This document shows, in pieces, positions 36,035 through 44,272 of a stretch of 64,000 nucleotides of DNA. Each line of letters starts with the position of its first letter. Position 1 is the stretch's first letter. The stretch comes from Phenylobacterium haematophilum (GTDB lineage Bacteria > Pseudomonadota > Alphaproteobacteria > Caulobacterales > Caulobacteraceae): NCBI RefSeq assembly GCF_014196295.1, contig NZ_JACIDK010000004.1:1-64000 (forward strand), in the 5' to 3' direction. Both the position numbers and the translations under genes were made by a program. A model generated the notes under the pieces. It was not told where the DNA came from and searched no databases. It saw only the letters and a list, made by a program, of their open reading frames with translations.

Positions 36035-36391
36035 CTAGTTCTTCATCGTCCCCAGATACTGCACCAGCGCCGCGCGCTGCTCGGCGTCGGGCGCGCCGAC
36101 CAGCATCTTGGTGCCCGGCACGCTCTTGGCCGGCGCCTTCAGGTAGGTGTCGAGGGTGGCCGCGTCCCAGACCAGCTTCGAGCCCTTCATCGCGCTGCTG
36201 TAGGCGTAGCCCGGCAGCGTCCCGGCCTTGCGCCCGATGACGCCCGCCAGCGGCGGCCCCATCTTGCCGGGGGCCGGCGCAATCGAGTGGCAGACCGCGC
36301 AGCGCTGCTTGAACACCGCCTCGCCCGAGGGCGCGGCCGACGCCGAGCCGGCCGCCGCCAGGCTCGCGGCCAGGATGATCGCGAACTTCAT
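36035..36391 (-). CDS. Periplasmic c-type cytochrome
   Basis: A 118-residue class I cytochrome c. A Sec signal ends GSASAAP. The heme site is RCAVCHSI, with PGKMGPPLAGVIGRKAG following. The likely axial methionine is in PGTKMLVGAP, and the C-terminal helix is EQRAALVQYLGTM. It is a soluble electron carrier and the natural acceptor for the GMC dehydrogenase encoded next on the same strand. This matches the cytochrome partner in the Caulobacter LacABC set. The preceding isomerase gene ends 18 bases upstream. Confidence 0.93.
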   Translation of the reverse strand: MKFAIILAASLAAAGSASAAPSGEAVFKQRCAVCHSIAPAPGKMGPPLAGVIGRKAGTLPGYAYSSAMKGSKLVWDAATLDTYLKAPAKSVPGTKMLVGAPDAEQRAALVQYLGTMKN

Positions 36392-36409
36392 ACTGAGAAA
36401 CTCCAGGCT

Positions 36410-37465
36410 TTAGAGGCCGAGCAGCCGCCGGTTGCGGCCGGCGTCCGGCGCGCTGCCGACGAAGTCGTCGAAGGCGTGCTCGGTGACGCGGATGATGTGG
36501 TCGCGGATGAACTGGGCGCCCTCGCGCGCGCCGTCCTCGGGATGCTTCAGAGCGCACTCCCACTCCAGCACCGCCCAGCCGTCGTAGTCGTACTGCGCCA
36601 TCTTCGAGAAGATCGCCCTGAAGTCGACCTGGCCGTCGCCGAGCGAGCGGAACCGGCCCGGCCGCTCGACCCAGCCCTGGTAGCCGCCATAGACGCCCGA
36701 ACGCGCATCCGGCCGAAACTCGGCGTCCTTCACGTGGAAGGCGCGGATGCGCTCATGATAGCGGTCGATGTAGCCGAGATAGTCCAGCTGCTGCAGGATC
36801 AGGTGGCTCGGGTCGTAGAGGATGTTGGCCCGCTTGTGCCCGCCGACCTCGTCCAGGAACCGCTCGAAGGTCGCCCCGTCGTGCAGGTCCTCCCCCGGAT
36901 GGATCTCGTAGCAGACGTCGACGCCCTGCTCCTCGAAGGCGTCGAGGATCGGCCGCCAGCGGCGGCCCAGCTCGGCGAAGGCTTCCTCCACCAGGCCCGC
37001 CGGCCGCTGCGGCCACGGATAGAAATACGGCCAGGCCAGCGCGCCCGAGAACGTCGCATGCGCCTTCAGCCCCAGCCGCCGGCTGGCGACCGCGCCGGCC
37101 TTCACCTGCTCGACCGCCCAGGCCTGGCGCTCGGCCGGCTTGCCGCGCAGCTCCAGCGGCGCAAAGCCGTCGAACAGCTCGTCATAGGCCGGATGCACGG
37201 CGACCAGCTGGCCCTGTAGGTGGGTCGAGAGCTCGGTGATCACCAGGCCGTGCTCGGCCAGCACCCCTGCGACCTCGTCGCAATAGGTCTGGCTCTCGGC
37301 GGCGCGCGCCAGGTCGAAGAACGAGTCCGCTCCGCCGGTCGGCATCTGCACGCCGACATAGCCCATCGAGGCGACCCACTTGGCCATCGTCTCCAGCTTG
37401 TCGAACGGCGGCTCGGCGCCGATGAACTGGGCCAGGAAGATCCCGGGGCCTTTGAGCGTCTTCAT
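36410..37465 (-). CDS. Cytoplasmic sugar isomerase/epimerase-like TIM-barrel protein
   Basis: A 351-residue protein of the xylose-isomerase-like TIM-barrel superfamily. Metal ligands are visible as Glu in VDVCYEIHPGEDLHDG, Asp/His in NILYDPSHLILQQ, His-Lys-Asp in IRAFHVKDAEF, and a final Glu in WAVLEWECALKHPEDG. The start at ATG 37465 has no signal peptide, so it is cytoplasmic. It overlaps the Gfo/Idh gene by 4 bases. In 3-keto-sugar pathways such enzymes isomerise or cleave keto-sugars. The insertion RPDARSGVYGGYQGWVERPG is typical of the subgroup found with GMC dehydrogenases. The exact reaction is not known. Confidence 0.88.
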   Translation of the reverse strand: MKTLKGPGIFLAQFIGAEPPFDKLETMAKWVASMGYVGVQMPTGGADSFFDLARAAESQTYCDEVAGVLAEHGLVITELSTHLQGQLVAVHPAYDELFDGFAPLELRGKPAERQAWAVEQVKAGAVASRRLGLKAHATFSGALAWPYFYPWPQRPAGLVEEAFAELGRRWRPILDAFEEQGVDVCYEIHPGEDLHDGATFERFLDEVGGHKRANILYDPSHLILQQLDYLGYIDRYHERIRAFHVKDAEFRPDARSGVYGGYQGWVERPGRFRSLGDGQVDFRAIFSKMAQYDYDGWAVLEWECALKHPEDGAREGAQFIRDHIIRVTEHAFDDFVGSAPDAGRNRRLLGL

Positions 37466-38607
37466 GCTGCGCCTCCTAGCGCCACCCAGCCCTCGCCCGC
37501 GGCGCTGGCGCTGACCGCGCGCTCGACGAAGGCCATGCTGCGCACGCCCTCGGCGATGTCGGGGACCAGGCCCGCATCGGCGCGGCCCGCGGCCGCCGCC
37601 TCGGCGAAGTCTCGGTAGATGTTGGCGAAGGCCTCGATGAAGCCCTCGGGGTGGCCGGTCGGAATGCGCGAGCCGGCCCGCGCGACCGGGCTCAGGTAGC
37701 CCGAGGCCGCGTGCAGGATCTGGGTCGGGCCGTCCAGCCAGTCGACGACAAGCTCGGTATGGCGCTCGTGCGACCAGGTCAGGCCGCCCTTCTCGCCATA
37801 GACCTTGATGGTCAGGCCGTTGCGGGCCCCGGCCGAGATCTGCGAGGCGATCAGCACGCCGCGCGCGCCGCCGGAAAAGCGCAGCAGCACGTTGCAGTCG
37901 TCGTCCAGCGTGCGGCCCGGCACCACGGCGGCGAGGTCGGCGCACAGCCGCTCGACCCGCACGCCGCTCACGAACTCGGCGATATTGAACGCGTGCACGC
38001 CGATGTCGCCGATGGCCCCGCCGATCCCGGCCTGGGCCGGATCGGCCCGCCAGCCGGCCTGCTTGTCGCCATCGCGCTCGATCGGCCGCGACAGCCAGCC
38101 TTGCGAGTACTCGACGATCACCTTGCGCACCGCGCCCAGGTCGCCGCGGGCGATGATCTCGCGCGCCTCGCGGACCATCGGATAGCCGGTGTAGACGAAG
38201 GTCAGGCCATAGAGCTTGCCCGCCGCCGCCACCACCCCGGCCAGGTCCTGCGCCTGCGCCAGGTTCAAGGTCGCCGGCTTGTCGCTGATCACGTGCATCC
38301 CGGCCTGCAGCGCCGCGGCCGCGACCTCGAAGTGCAGGTGGTTGGGCGTCACCACCGCCACCAGCTGCGCCCCGTCCGTCCGCGCCGCTTCCGCCGCCAG
38401 CATCTGGCGATAGTCGCCATAGGCCCGGTCGCCCGCCACGCCCCAGGCCTGGGCGGCCTGGGCGTTCTTCTGCGCATCGCGGCTGAACGCGCCCGCGACC
38501 AGTTCGATGGCGCCGTCCAACTCCGCCGCCATCCGATGCACCGGCCCGATGAACGAGCCAGGTCCGCCGCCGACCATGGCCAGCCGCAGGGGAACTCCAC
38601 GCGTCAT
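37462..38607 (-). CDS. Gfo/Idh/MocA-family oxidoreductase
   Basis: A 381-residue NAD(P)-dependent sugar oxidoreductase. The Rossmann loop is LAMVGGGPGSFIGPVHRMAA, the second motif AVVTPNHLHFEVAAAAL, and the catalytic-lysine motif SDKPATLNLAQA (EKP type). C-terminal residues GIGGAIGDIGVHAFNIAEF include the usual Asp/His pair. No signal is seen. In a 3-keto-glycoside pathway it could reduce 3-keto-glucose to glucose, or oxidise a glycoside in the reverse sense. It is joined by overlaps to both neighbouring TIM-barrel genes, so the three are co-translated. Confidence 0.93.
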   Translation of the reverse strand: MTRGVPLRLAMVGGGPGSFIGPVHRMAAELDGAIELVAGAFSRDAQKNAQAAQAWGVAGDRAYGDYRQMLAAEAARTDGAQLVAVVTPNHLHFEVAAAALQAGMHVISDKPATLNLAQAQDLAGVVAAAGKLYGLTFVYTGYPMVREAREIIARGDLGAVRKVIVEYSQGWLSRPIERDGDKQAGWRADPAQAGIGGAIGDIGVHAFNIAEFVSGVRVERLCADLAAVVPGRTLDDDCNVLLRFSGGARGVLIASQISAGARNGLTIKVYGEKGGLTWSHERHTELVVDWLDGPTQILHAASGYLSPVARAGSRIPTGHPEGFIEAFANIYRDFAEAAAAGRADAGLVPDIAEGVRSMAFVERAVSASAAGEGWVALGGAA

Positions 38608-39575
38608 CAGGCGGCCACGCTCGCCAGGTAGTCGTGGCTGATCTTCGTGGCCTCGATGCGCGGACGCGCGAACGGCGGCTCCTGCTCGACGAAGAACCCG
38701 CGCACGCCGGACTCGTAGGCCGCCGGCAGCAGCTTCTTCCAGTCGATCATGCCGCTGCCGACCTCGGTCGGATCCTGCTTCAGCACGAAGTTCGACGTGG
38801 TGGTCGGCTTGATGTCCTTCACGTGCATCAGGGTGAAGCGGCCCTTGTGCTCCTTGAGCAGCGCGAACGGGTCATGCCCAGCGGCGGTCACCCAGCCGGC
38901 GTCCATCTCGAAGGTCACCAGCGACGGGTCGGTCTCCTTCAGCAGGACGTCCATGCCCGTCGTGCCGTCGATCGGGGCGAACTCGTTGTTGTGGTTGTGA
39001 TAGCCGACAGTGATGCCGGCGCTCTTCAGGGCCCGGCCCTTCTGGTTCAGGAAGTCGGCGTTCCACTTCCAGTCGTCCAGAGTCATCTGCCCGGCCATCC
39101 GGCTCAGGAACGCCGGACCGTCCTCGCCCAGGTTCGGCTTCAGCTCGAAGCGGTCGGGAATGTAGAACAGCGGCATCACCGCCGACTTCACGCCCAGCAC
39201 GTTGAGGTCGTCGGCCAGCTTGGAAAGATCGCCGCTGAAGCTCTGCGAGCCCATCGCCCGGCCCTGGATGTGGGCGCTGGTGCAGGTCAGGCCCGCGCGG
39301 TCCATCGCCGCCTTCATTTCCGGGGCGGTCTTGCCCAGCAGGCCGGCCAGCTCGATGTTGCGGTAGCCGATCTTGGCGACCTGGGCGAGCGTGCCGTCGA
39401 GGTCCTTGGCTGCGTCCGAGCCCAGCGTATAGAGCTGCAGCCCGATCGGCAGGCCGTGGCGCTGGAAGAACAACTTACCGCCCGCCGCATTGGCGTTCGT
39501 CGCAAATCCCGTCATGGCCGCTCCCATTCCTGCCAATCCCGCCAGCACACTGCGCCGCTGAAATCCTGGTGTCAT
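38607..39575 (-). CDS. Tat-exported sugar isomerase/epimerase-like TIM-barrel protein
   Basis: A 322-residue TIM-barrel protein with a Tat signal: FQRRSVLAGLAGMGAAMTGF ending ANAAG, so it acts in the periplasm. The metal ligands expected for the family are present: Glu in IGYRNIELAGL, His in YHNHNNEFAP, Asp in VTFEMDAGWV, His in LMHVKDI, and Glu in GFFVEQEPP. AAGGAGA precedes ATG 39575. An exported isomerase-like enzyme beside a periplasmic 3-dehydrogenase suggests action on 3-keto-glycosides, perhaps cleaving the glycosidic bond by elimination. That step is an inference. It overlaps the Gfo/Idh gene as TGATG. Confidence 0.9.
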   Translation of the reverse strand: MTPGFQRRSVLAGLAGMGAAMTGFATNANAAGGKLFFQRHGLPIGLQLYTLGSDAAKDLDGTLAQVAKIGYRNIELAGLLGKTAPEMKAAMDRAGLTCTSAHIQGRAMGSQSFSGDLSKLADDLNVLGVKSAVMPLFYIPDRFELKPNLGEDGPAFLSRMAGQMTLDDWKWNADFLNQKGRALKSAGITVGYHNHNNEFAPIDGTTGMDVLLKETDPSLVTFEMDAGWVTAAGHDPFALLKEHKGRFTLMHVKDIKPTTTSNFVLKQDPTEVGSGMIDWKKLLPAAYESGVRGFFVEQEPPFARPRIEATKISHDYLASVAA

Positions 39576-39600
39576 CTCGGGTCTCCTTCTCGCGCAGCCG

Positions 39601-40881
39601 TCAGTGCGGCGCGGCGACGCTGGGGGTCAGGGGCTGGTCGCTCGCCTGTTCGTCGGCCGCGACGGGGCCGCGGGTCGGCGGACGGAAGAACAGGGCCAGC
39701 AGCAGCACCGCGCCCAGCGCCAGGCCGGTCGGGACCATGAACAGGGCCGGATAGTCGACGACGGTGCGCGCCACGCCGTCGGCGCCGGCGACGCTGGTCG
39801 TCAGGCGTCCCATCAGCGCCGGGAACAGGAAGCTCGCCACCACATTGCCGACCCCGAGGATCAGCAGGTTGAACAGCCCCTGGGCGCTCGAGCGCACGTC
39901 CTTGGGGAACACCGCGTCGACGAAGATGTACACGGTGGCGAAGAAGAAAGCGTAGCAGATCCCGTGCAGCAGCTGCACGGCCACGATCACCGGGATGCTG
40001 TCGGCGAAGAAGGCGAACACCGCGAACCGCGCCGCATGGCCCAGGATGCCGACGATCATCGTCGCCTTCCAACCCAGCCGGATCAGCACCCGCCCCAGCA
40101 GGAACATGGTCAGGATCTCGGCCACCTGGCCCAGGCTCAGCACCACCATCGACAGGTTGCCGGCGATGCCGACGCGGTCGGTCAGGAAGGCGTCCGAGAC
40201 CACGAAGTAGCCGTTGTGGATCACGGAATCGATGAAGGTGACGATGAACAGCACCAGCACGAACGGCGTGCCCAGCAGGGTCAGCGCCCGGCGCCAGGCA
40301 AGCTTGTCGATGCCGGCCGCTTCCTTGCGCGGCGGGGTGTGCGGCAGGGTCAGCGAATAGCCGGCGGCGGCGAACGAGATCAGCGCCGCGACCAGGAAGA
40401 TCCAGCGCACCTGTTCGGCCGTCGCGTGCGCGCCCAGCAGGAACACGAACGGCCAGCTGACCATCACCCAGCCGACCGTGCCGCCCATCCGCACGGCCCC
40501 GAAGTCGGCCGCCGGGTCGCGCAGGTTGGCGAAGGCGATCGAGTTCGACACAGACAGGGTCGGCACATAAAGCAGGCTGTAGATCAGGTAGCAGGCGAAG
40601 AACGGCCAGAAGCTGGTCGAGAACGCCACGCCCACCAGCGCCAGGCCGCCGATCAGGTGGCTGGCGGCCAGGAAGCGCTCGGCTGAGAAATTGCGGTCGG
40701 CGAACTGGTTGGAGAAGAAGATCCCGACCAAGGCGGCCACGCCCCACGAACTGCCGACCAGCGACTGCTGCCAGGCCTCGAAGCCCAGCATGGTCATGTA
40801 CGGGAACAGCTTGGGCGCCCAGGCGCCCCAGATGGCCAGCTGCAGCACCATCATCAGGAATAGCCGAACGTTCGTCGTCAT
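39601..40881 (-). CDS. MFS permease of the nucleoside:H+ symporter (NupG/XapB)-like group
   Basis: A 426-residue inner-membrane transporter with about twelve hydrophobic helices. It begins NVRLFLMMVLQLAIWGAWAP, the NHS-family opening, and contains FADRNFSAERFLAASHLIGG and LHGICYAFFFATVYIFVDAV. Relatives move nucleosides, but family members next to Gfo/Idh and isomerase genes are thought to carry sugars or keto-sugars. As first gene of this minus-strand run, with a LacI operator-like site just upstream, it likely imports the product made in the periplasm. The start ATG 40881 is well placed before the first helix. Confidence 0.9.
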   Translation of the reverse strand: MTTNVRLFLMMVLQLAIWGAWAPKLFPYMTMLGFEAWQQSLVGSSWGVAALVGIFFSNQFADRNFSAERFLAASHLIGGLALVGVAFSTSFWPFFACYLIYSLLYVPTLSVSNSIAFANLRDPAADFGAVRMGGTVGWVMVSWPFVFLLGAHATAEQVRWIFLVAALISFAAAGYSLTLPHTPPRKEAAGIDKLAWRRALTLLGTPFVLVLFIVTFIDSVIHNGYFVVSDAFLTDRVGIAGNLSMVVLSLGQVAEILTMFLLGRVLIRLGWKATMIVGILGHAARFAVFAFFADSIPVIVAVQLLHGICYAFFFATVYIFVDAVFPKDVRSSAQGLFNLLILGVGNVVASFLFPALMGRLTTSVAGADGVARTVVDYPALFMVPTGLALGAVLLLALFFRPPTRGPVAADEQASDQPLTPSVAAPH

Positions 40882-40949
40882 CTTCCTGGCCCTCCCCGAC
40901 CGGCTTCCGAGGCGGCGTCTAAAGCCCTGAATCGGCCCGCGCTCGCGCT

Positions 40950-40967
40950 GATGTAATCGAAATCATC
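40950..40967. promoter_or_regulatory. LacI-type operator between the permease operon and its LacI gene
   Basis: An 18-bp site GATGTAATCGAAATCATC has GATG/CATC arms and a central TCGA, centred on CpG. Inner positions 5-7 are not symmetric. It lies in the 185-base divergent gap, 69 bases from the permease start and 99 from the regulator start, where it could control both. Confidence 0.55.
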
Positions 40968-41066
40968 CGTAACAGCCGCCCTATCGCGCGGCAACTGCAT
41001 TGTGGGGCCCGGCCCCGGCGCACCTGCGCCTTGTAATGACAGGCGCTTCTCGCCAGTGTCGCGCCG

Positions 41067-42074
41067 ATGCCTACCATTCAAGATGTCGCGCGCGACGCGG
41101 GGGTCTCCACCGCGACGGTTTCACGGGTGTTCAGCGCCCCCGACCTCGTATTGGAAGGCACCCGGCAGAAGGTCATGGAGGCGGTCGCCCGCCTCGGCTA
41201 CGAGCCGAACTTCGCGGCCAAGAGCCTTCGCACCCTGCGCACCGAGAAGATCCTGGTCACCGTGCCGGACATCTCCAACCCGTTCTTCTCGCGGGTCATC
41301 CGCGGCGTCGAGGAGGCCGCGCACGCGGCCGGCTATTCGGTGCTGCTCGGCGACACCCGCCACCAGGAGGAGCGCGAGGAGCAGTACGCCACCATGCTCC
41401 GCCGCAAGGAGGCCGACGGCCTGATCTTCCTCGGCCACCGCCTGCCCGACACCCTGGTCGACATGGTCGCGGCGATGGGCCCGCGCACGCCCATAGTAAA
41501 CGGCTGCGAGTTCGCGCCCGACCTCGGCGTCGCCAGCGCCCACATCGACAATACCGCCGCCGCACAGGAGGTGATGGACCACCTCTATGGCCTGGGGCAC
41601 GTCCGCGTGGGGGTGATCACCGGCCCGCTGGCCAGCCCGCTGAGCGCCGACCGCCTGGCCGGCGTCCGCGCCGCCGCCGAGCGCCACGGCCAGACCGCGG
41701 CCCTCCAGGTCATCACCGGCGACTTCAGCATCGAGTCTGGCCTGCATCAGGCGGCCGCCCTGCTGGAGGGCGAGAACCGCCCGACCGCGATCTTCTGCTT
41801 CAGCGACGAGATGGCCATGGGCGCGCTGGAGGCGATCCGCCGCGCCGGTCTCATCTGCCCGCGCGACGTCTCCCTGGTCGGCTTCGACGACATCCGCTTC
41901 GCCGAGTACCTGGCCCCGCAGCTCACCACGGTCAGCCAGCCGATGGACGCCATCGGCCACGAGGTCGTGCGCCTGCTGCTCGACATCCTCAAGGGCCGCG
42001 CCACGACCCTGCAGCAGGTGACCCTGCCCCACCGCCTGGTCGTCCGGGCCAGCACCGCCCCACCGCCCCGCTAG
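41067..42074 (+). CDS. LacI-family repressor of the adjacent sugar operon
   Basis: A 335-residue LacI protein. HTH: TIQDVARDAGVSTATVSRVF, hinge YEPNFAAKSLRTL, then the effector domain with ILVTVPDISNPFFSRVIRGV, TAIFCFSDEMAMGAL and VSLVGFDDIRFAEYLAPQLT. ATG 41067 puts the HTH at residue 3. It is divergent from the MFS-isomerase-oxidoreductase operon, with a CpG-centred repeat between them, so it is very likely the operon's regulator. The inducer would be a glycoside, keto-glycoside or derived sugar. The inserted Asn in VNGCEFAPDLG lies in the ligand cleft region. Confidence 0.95.
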   Translation: MPTIQDVARDAGVSTATVSRVFSAPDLVLEGTRQKVMEAVARLGYEPNFAAKSLRTLRTEKILVTVPDISNPFFSRVIRGVEEAAHAAGYSVLLGDTRHQEEREEQYATMLRRKEADGLIFLGHRLPDTLVDMVAAMGPRTPIVNGCEFAPDLGVASAHIDNTAAAQEVMDHLYGLGHVRVGVITGPLASPLSADRLAGVRAAAERHGQTAALQVITGDFSIESGLHQAAALLEGENRPTAIFCFSDEMAMGALEAIRRAGLICPRDVSLVGFDDIRFAEYLAPQLTTVSQPMDAIGHEVVRLLLDILKGRATTLQQVTLPHRLVVRASTAPPPR

Positions 42075-42096
42075 GGCCTATGCCTGCTGCGCGCGG

Positions 42097-42768
42097 TCAG
42101 GCGCTGAGCCCATCCCGGGACGGCGCCGGCAGGGCGCGCAGCCTCGCGTCGACGAAGTCCCACAGCGCGGCGATCTCGCCGGCTGCGGCGCGGTCGGGCG
42201 ACTCCTCGGCCGAGCGGCCCCGCTCCAGCGCCGTCTGGTAGATCGAGCGCGAGCGCAGGATCGCCGGGGCGACCTCGGCGCGCATGTAGTCCAGGCCCTT
42301 CATCGCCCGTTTGACCAGCGGCGCCTCGACATTGCCGCGCGCCACCGGGGCCTGGTTCATCACCACCACCGACGGCTTGCCGATCTTGCGCACCAGGCTC
42401 AGCGTCCGCGCCAGGCCCGACAGGTCGATCAGCGTCGGGCGCGCCACCAGCAGCGCGAAGTCGGCCAGCACCACCGCCTCGCCGACCGACTCCACCGCCC
42501 CGGCGGCGGTGTCGATGATCAGCAGGTCCTTGCCCTGCGACAGCGCCCCGAACTGCGCGGCCAGCACGTTGCGCGCGGCGGCGCTCACCACCTGCGGCCC
42601 GCCGCCTTCGCGCGTCTCCAGGATGTCCCGCGCCGAGTTCTGCGGATCGGTGTCGACCACCAGCGCCTGCCGCCCGCGCAAATGCGCCGCCAGCGCCAGG
42701 TGCGTCGCCACCGTGGTCTTGCCCGAGCCCCCCTTCAGGGCGATGACCGCCAACGTCTTCAAACTCAC
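42097..42768 (-). CDS. ParA/MinD-like ATPase (orphan)
   Basis: A 223-residue deviant-Walker ATPase. The N-terminus reads LKTLAVIALKGGSGKTTVAT with the signature KGGxGKTT; Walker A' and B regions are VVDTDPQNSA and LLIIDTAAGAV. PSVVVMNQAPVARG is the base-recognition strand. GTG 42768 is my start; TTG 42762 is an alternative, and a longer N-terminal extension looks non-coding. There is no ParB, parS or origin gene beside it, so chromosome partition is unlikely. Small ParA proteins of this type place or tether other cargo, or assist conjugation (VirC1-like). Cargo is unknown. Confidence 0.9.
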   Translation of the reverse strand: MSLKTLAVIALKGGSGKTTVATHLALAAHLRGRQALVVDTDPQNSARDILETREGGGPQVVSAAARNVLAAQFGALSQGKDLLIIDTAAGAVESVGEAVVLADFALLVARPTLIDLSGLARTLSLVRKIGKPSVVVMNQAPVARGNVEAPLVKRAMKGLDYMRAEVAPAILRSRSIYQTALERGRSAEESPDRAAAGEIAALWDFVDARLRALPAPSRDGLSA

Positions 42769-43027
42769 CTCGCGCGAACCGATCCCCGGCGGTTCTGGCC
42801 CCCAATTTGGGCGCCGCCGCGGCGGGCGAAGCGCCGCCCGCATGGCTCAAGGTCTGACCCGCTGCAGCAGCCTTGTCCAGGGTCGCGACAAGTTGGCGCG
42901 GCGGCCCGCTCGGCCTAGTCTGTCGGGGTTATGTCGCCCTGTTGGCGGGCGGCTGGCGGGTTGCTGACGTGGAGCCGACAGGCCTTGATCCTTCACGGTC
43001 GGGGCGATCTCCGACGAGGACTTGGAC

Positions 43028-43513
43028 ATGCTGATCCAGAAGCTGCGACTGCAAAGAGGCTGGTCCCAGGAACAGCTCGCAGAAGTATCGGGCCTCAGCG
43101 TCCGCACGGTTCAACGGCTCGAGCGCGGCCAGCCCGGCAGCCTCGAGACGATGAACGCCCTCGCGGCGGTCTTCGAAACAGACCTCGACCGCTTGAAGGA
43201 GCCGTCCATGGACGCCACCCGCCCCGACAACGTCAGGCCGGACGACGTCAGGCCCGACGAAGCCCTGGCCCTCGCCCACGTGCGCAAGGTCAAGGGCTTC
43301 TATGTCCACCTGACCCAGTACCTGATTGTCATTCCGATCCTCGCCCTCATCAACCTGATGAGCTACGCGCACTATCTGTGGTTCGTCTGGCCGGCGCTCG
43401 GCTGGGGCCTCGGCCTCCTGGCTCACGGCGCCAGCGTGTTCAACTTCGTCCCGTTCCTCGACGGCGCGTGGGAACGGCGCCAGGTCGAGAAGCACCTCGG
43501 CCGCAAGCTCTAG
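43028..43513 (+). CDS. XRE-family HTH protein fused to a 2TM domain
   Basis: A 161-residue protein. Residues 1-58 form an XRE/Cro HTH (LRLQRGWSQEQLAEVSGLSV then RTVQRLERGQPG). A short acidic linker with DNVRPDDVRPDE repeats follows. The C-terminal half is a 2TM domain: KVKGFYVHLTQYLIVIPILA and FVWPALGWGLGLLAHGASVF, with the charged tail WERRQVEKHLGRKL. A DNA-binding domain tied to the membrane could act as a membrane-linked transcription switch. ATG 43028 has GAGGA seven bases upstream, better than the TTG at 43022. Confidence 0.9.
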   Translation: MLIQKLRLQRGWSQEQLAEVSGLSVRTVQRLERGQPGSLETMNALAAVFETDLDRLKEPSMDATRPDNVRPDDVRPDEALALAHVRKVKGFYVHLTQYLIVIPILALINLMSYAHYLWFVWPALGWGLGLLAHGASVFNFVPFLDGAWERRQVEKHLGRKL

Positions 43514-43681
43514 GCCGCCAATCCTAGGCGGGCAGTTGCGCGGCGGCGCGGGCCAGCAGCCCCACGCCGCTGCGAGGCCCCTATGCGGTTATGTCTCGAA
43601 TTCCAACATCTGCCGTTTCCAGCGCCCGCCCGCCGGTCTAGGCTCCCGTCCAAGGTCCTTAGAGACCCATGGGAGAAGCAG

Positions 43682-44170
43682 ATGTCGACAGCCCCCGCCT
43701 TCGCGCGCGCCGCGGAAATCGAGGCCAGCCTGGAACAGCTGGCCGAACTCTGCGAGGACCCGACCCCCATCGTCTACAAGCGCCTCTTTGAGCTCCAGCC
43801 GCAGATGGAGCCCTACTTCTGGCGCGACACCACCGACGCCATCAAGGGCGAGATGCTCTCGCGCACCTTCGCCGCCATCCTCGATTTCATCGGCGAGCGC
43901 CGCTACGCCGACCACATGATCGAGACCGAGATCATCACCCACGAGGGCTATGACGTCCCGCGCGAGGTGTTCGCGACCTTCTTCGCGGTCGTCCGCGACG
44001 CGGTGCGCGAGGTCCTCGGCCCGGCGTTCACCCCGCAGCTCGCGCAGGCCTGGGACGCCCTGCTCGCCGAGATCGACGTCTACGTCCAGGCCACCCCGCG
44101 CCACGACGTGGTCAGCGCCTACCACGCCCCCCGCGTCACCGCCTTCCAGCGCGGCGAACCGCTCGGCTAG
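43682..44170 (+). CDS. Single-domain globin-like protein
   Basis: A 162-residue all-helical protein that fits the globin fold. DPTPIVYKRLFELQPQMEPY resembles the B-C-D helices of bacterial hemoglobins. MIETEIITHEGYDVPREVFA contains a histidine where the proximal F8 ligand is expected, and VVRDAVREVLGPAFTPQLAQ then AWDALLAEID matches the G-H helices. GGGAGA lies five bases before ATG 43682. Likely binds O2 or NO, but the distal-site residues are not typical and heme binding is unproven. It stands alone. Confidence 0.75.
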   Translation: MSTAPAFARAAEIEASLEQLAELCEDPTPIVYKRLFELQPQMEPYFWRDTTDAIKGEMLSRTFAAILDFIGERRYADHMIETEIITHEGYDVPREVFATFFAVVRDAVREVLGPAFTPQLAQAWDALLAEIDVYVQATPRHDVVSAYHAPRVTAFQRGEPLG

Positions 44171-44272
44171 CCGGCCCACGGCGCGGTCGTCGCGCCCGGC
44201 GATCGATCAACCACGGCATCCGTAAAGCGCGTCTGCCCTCAATAGAGAGCCGAGCCGGGCACGCTCATGGAT

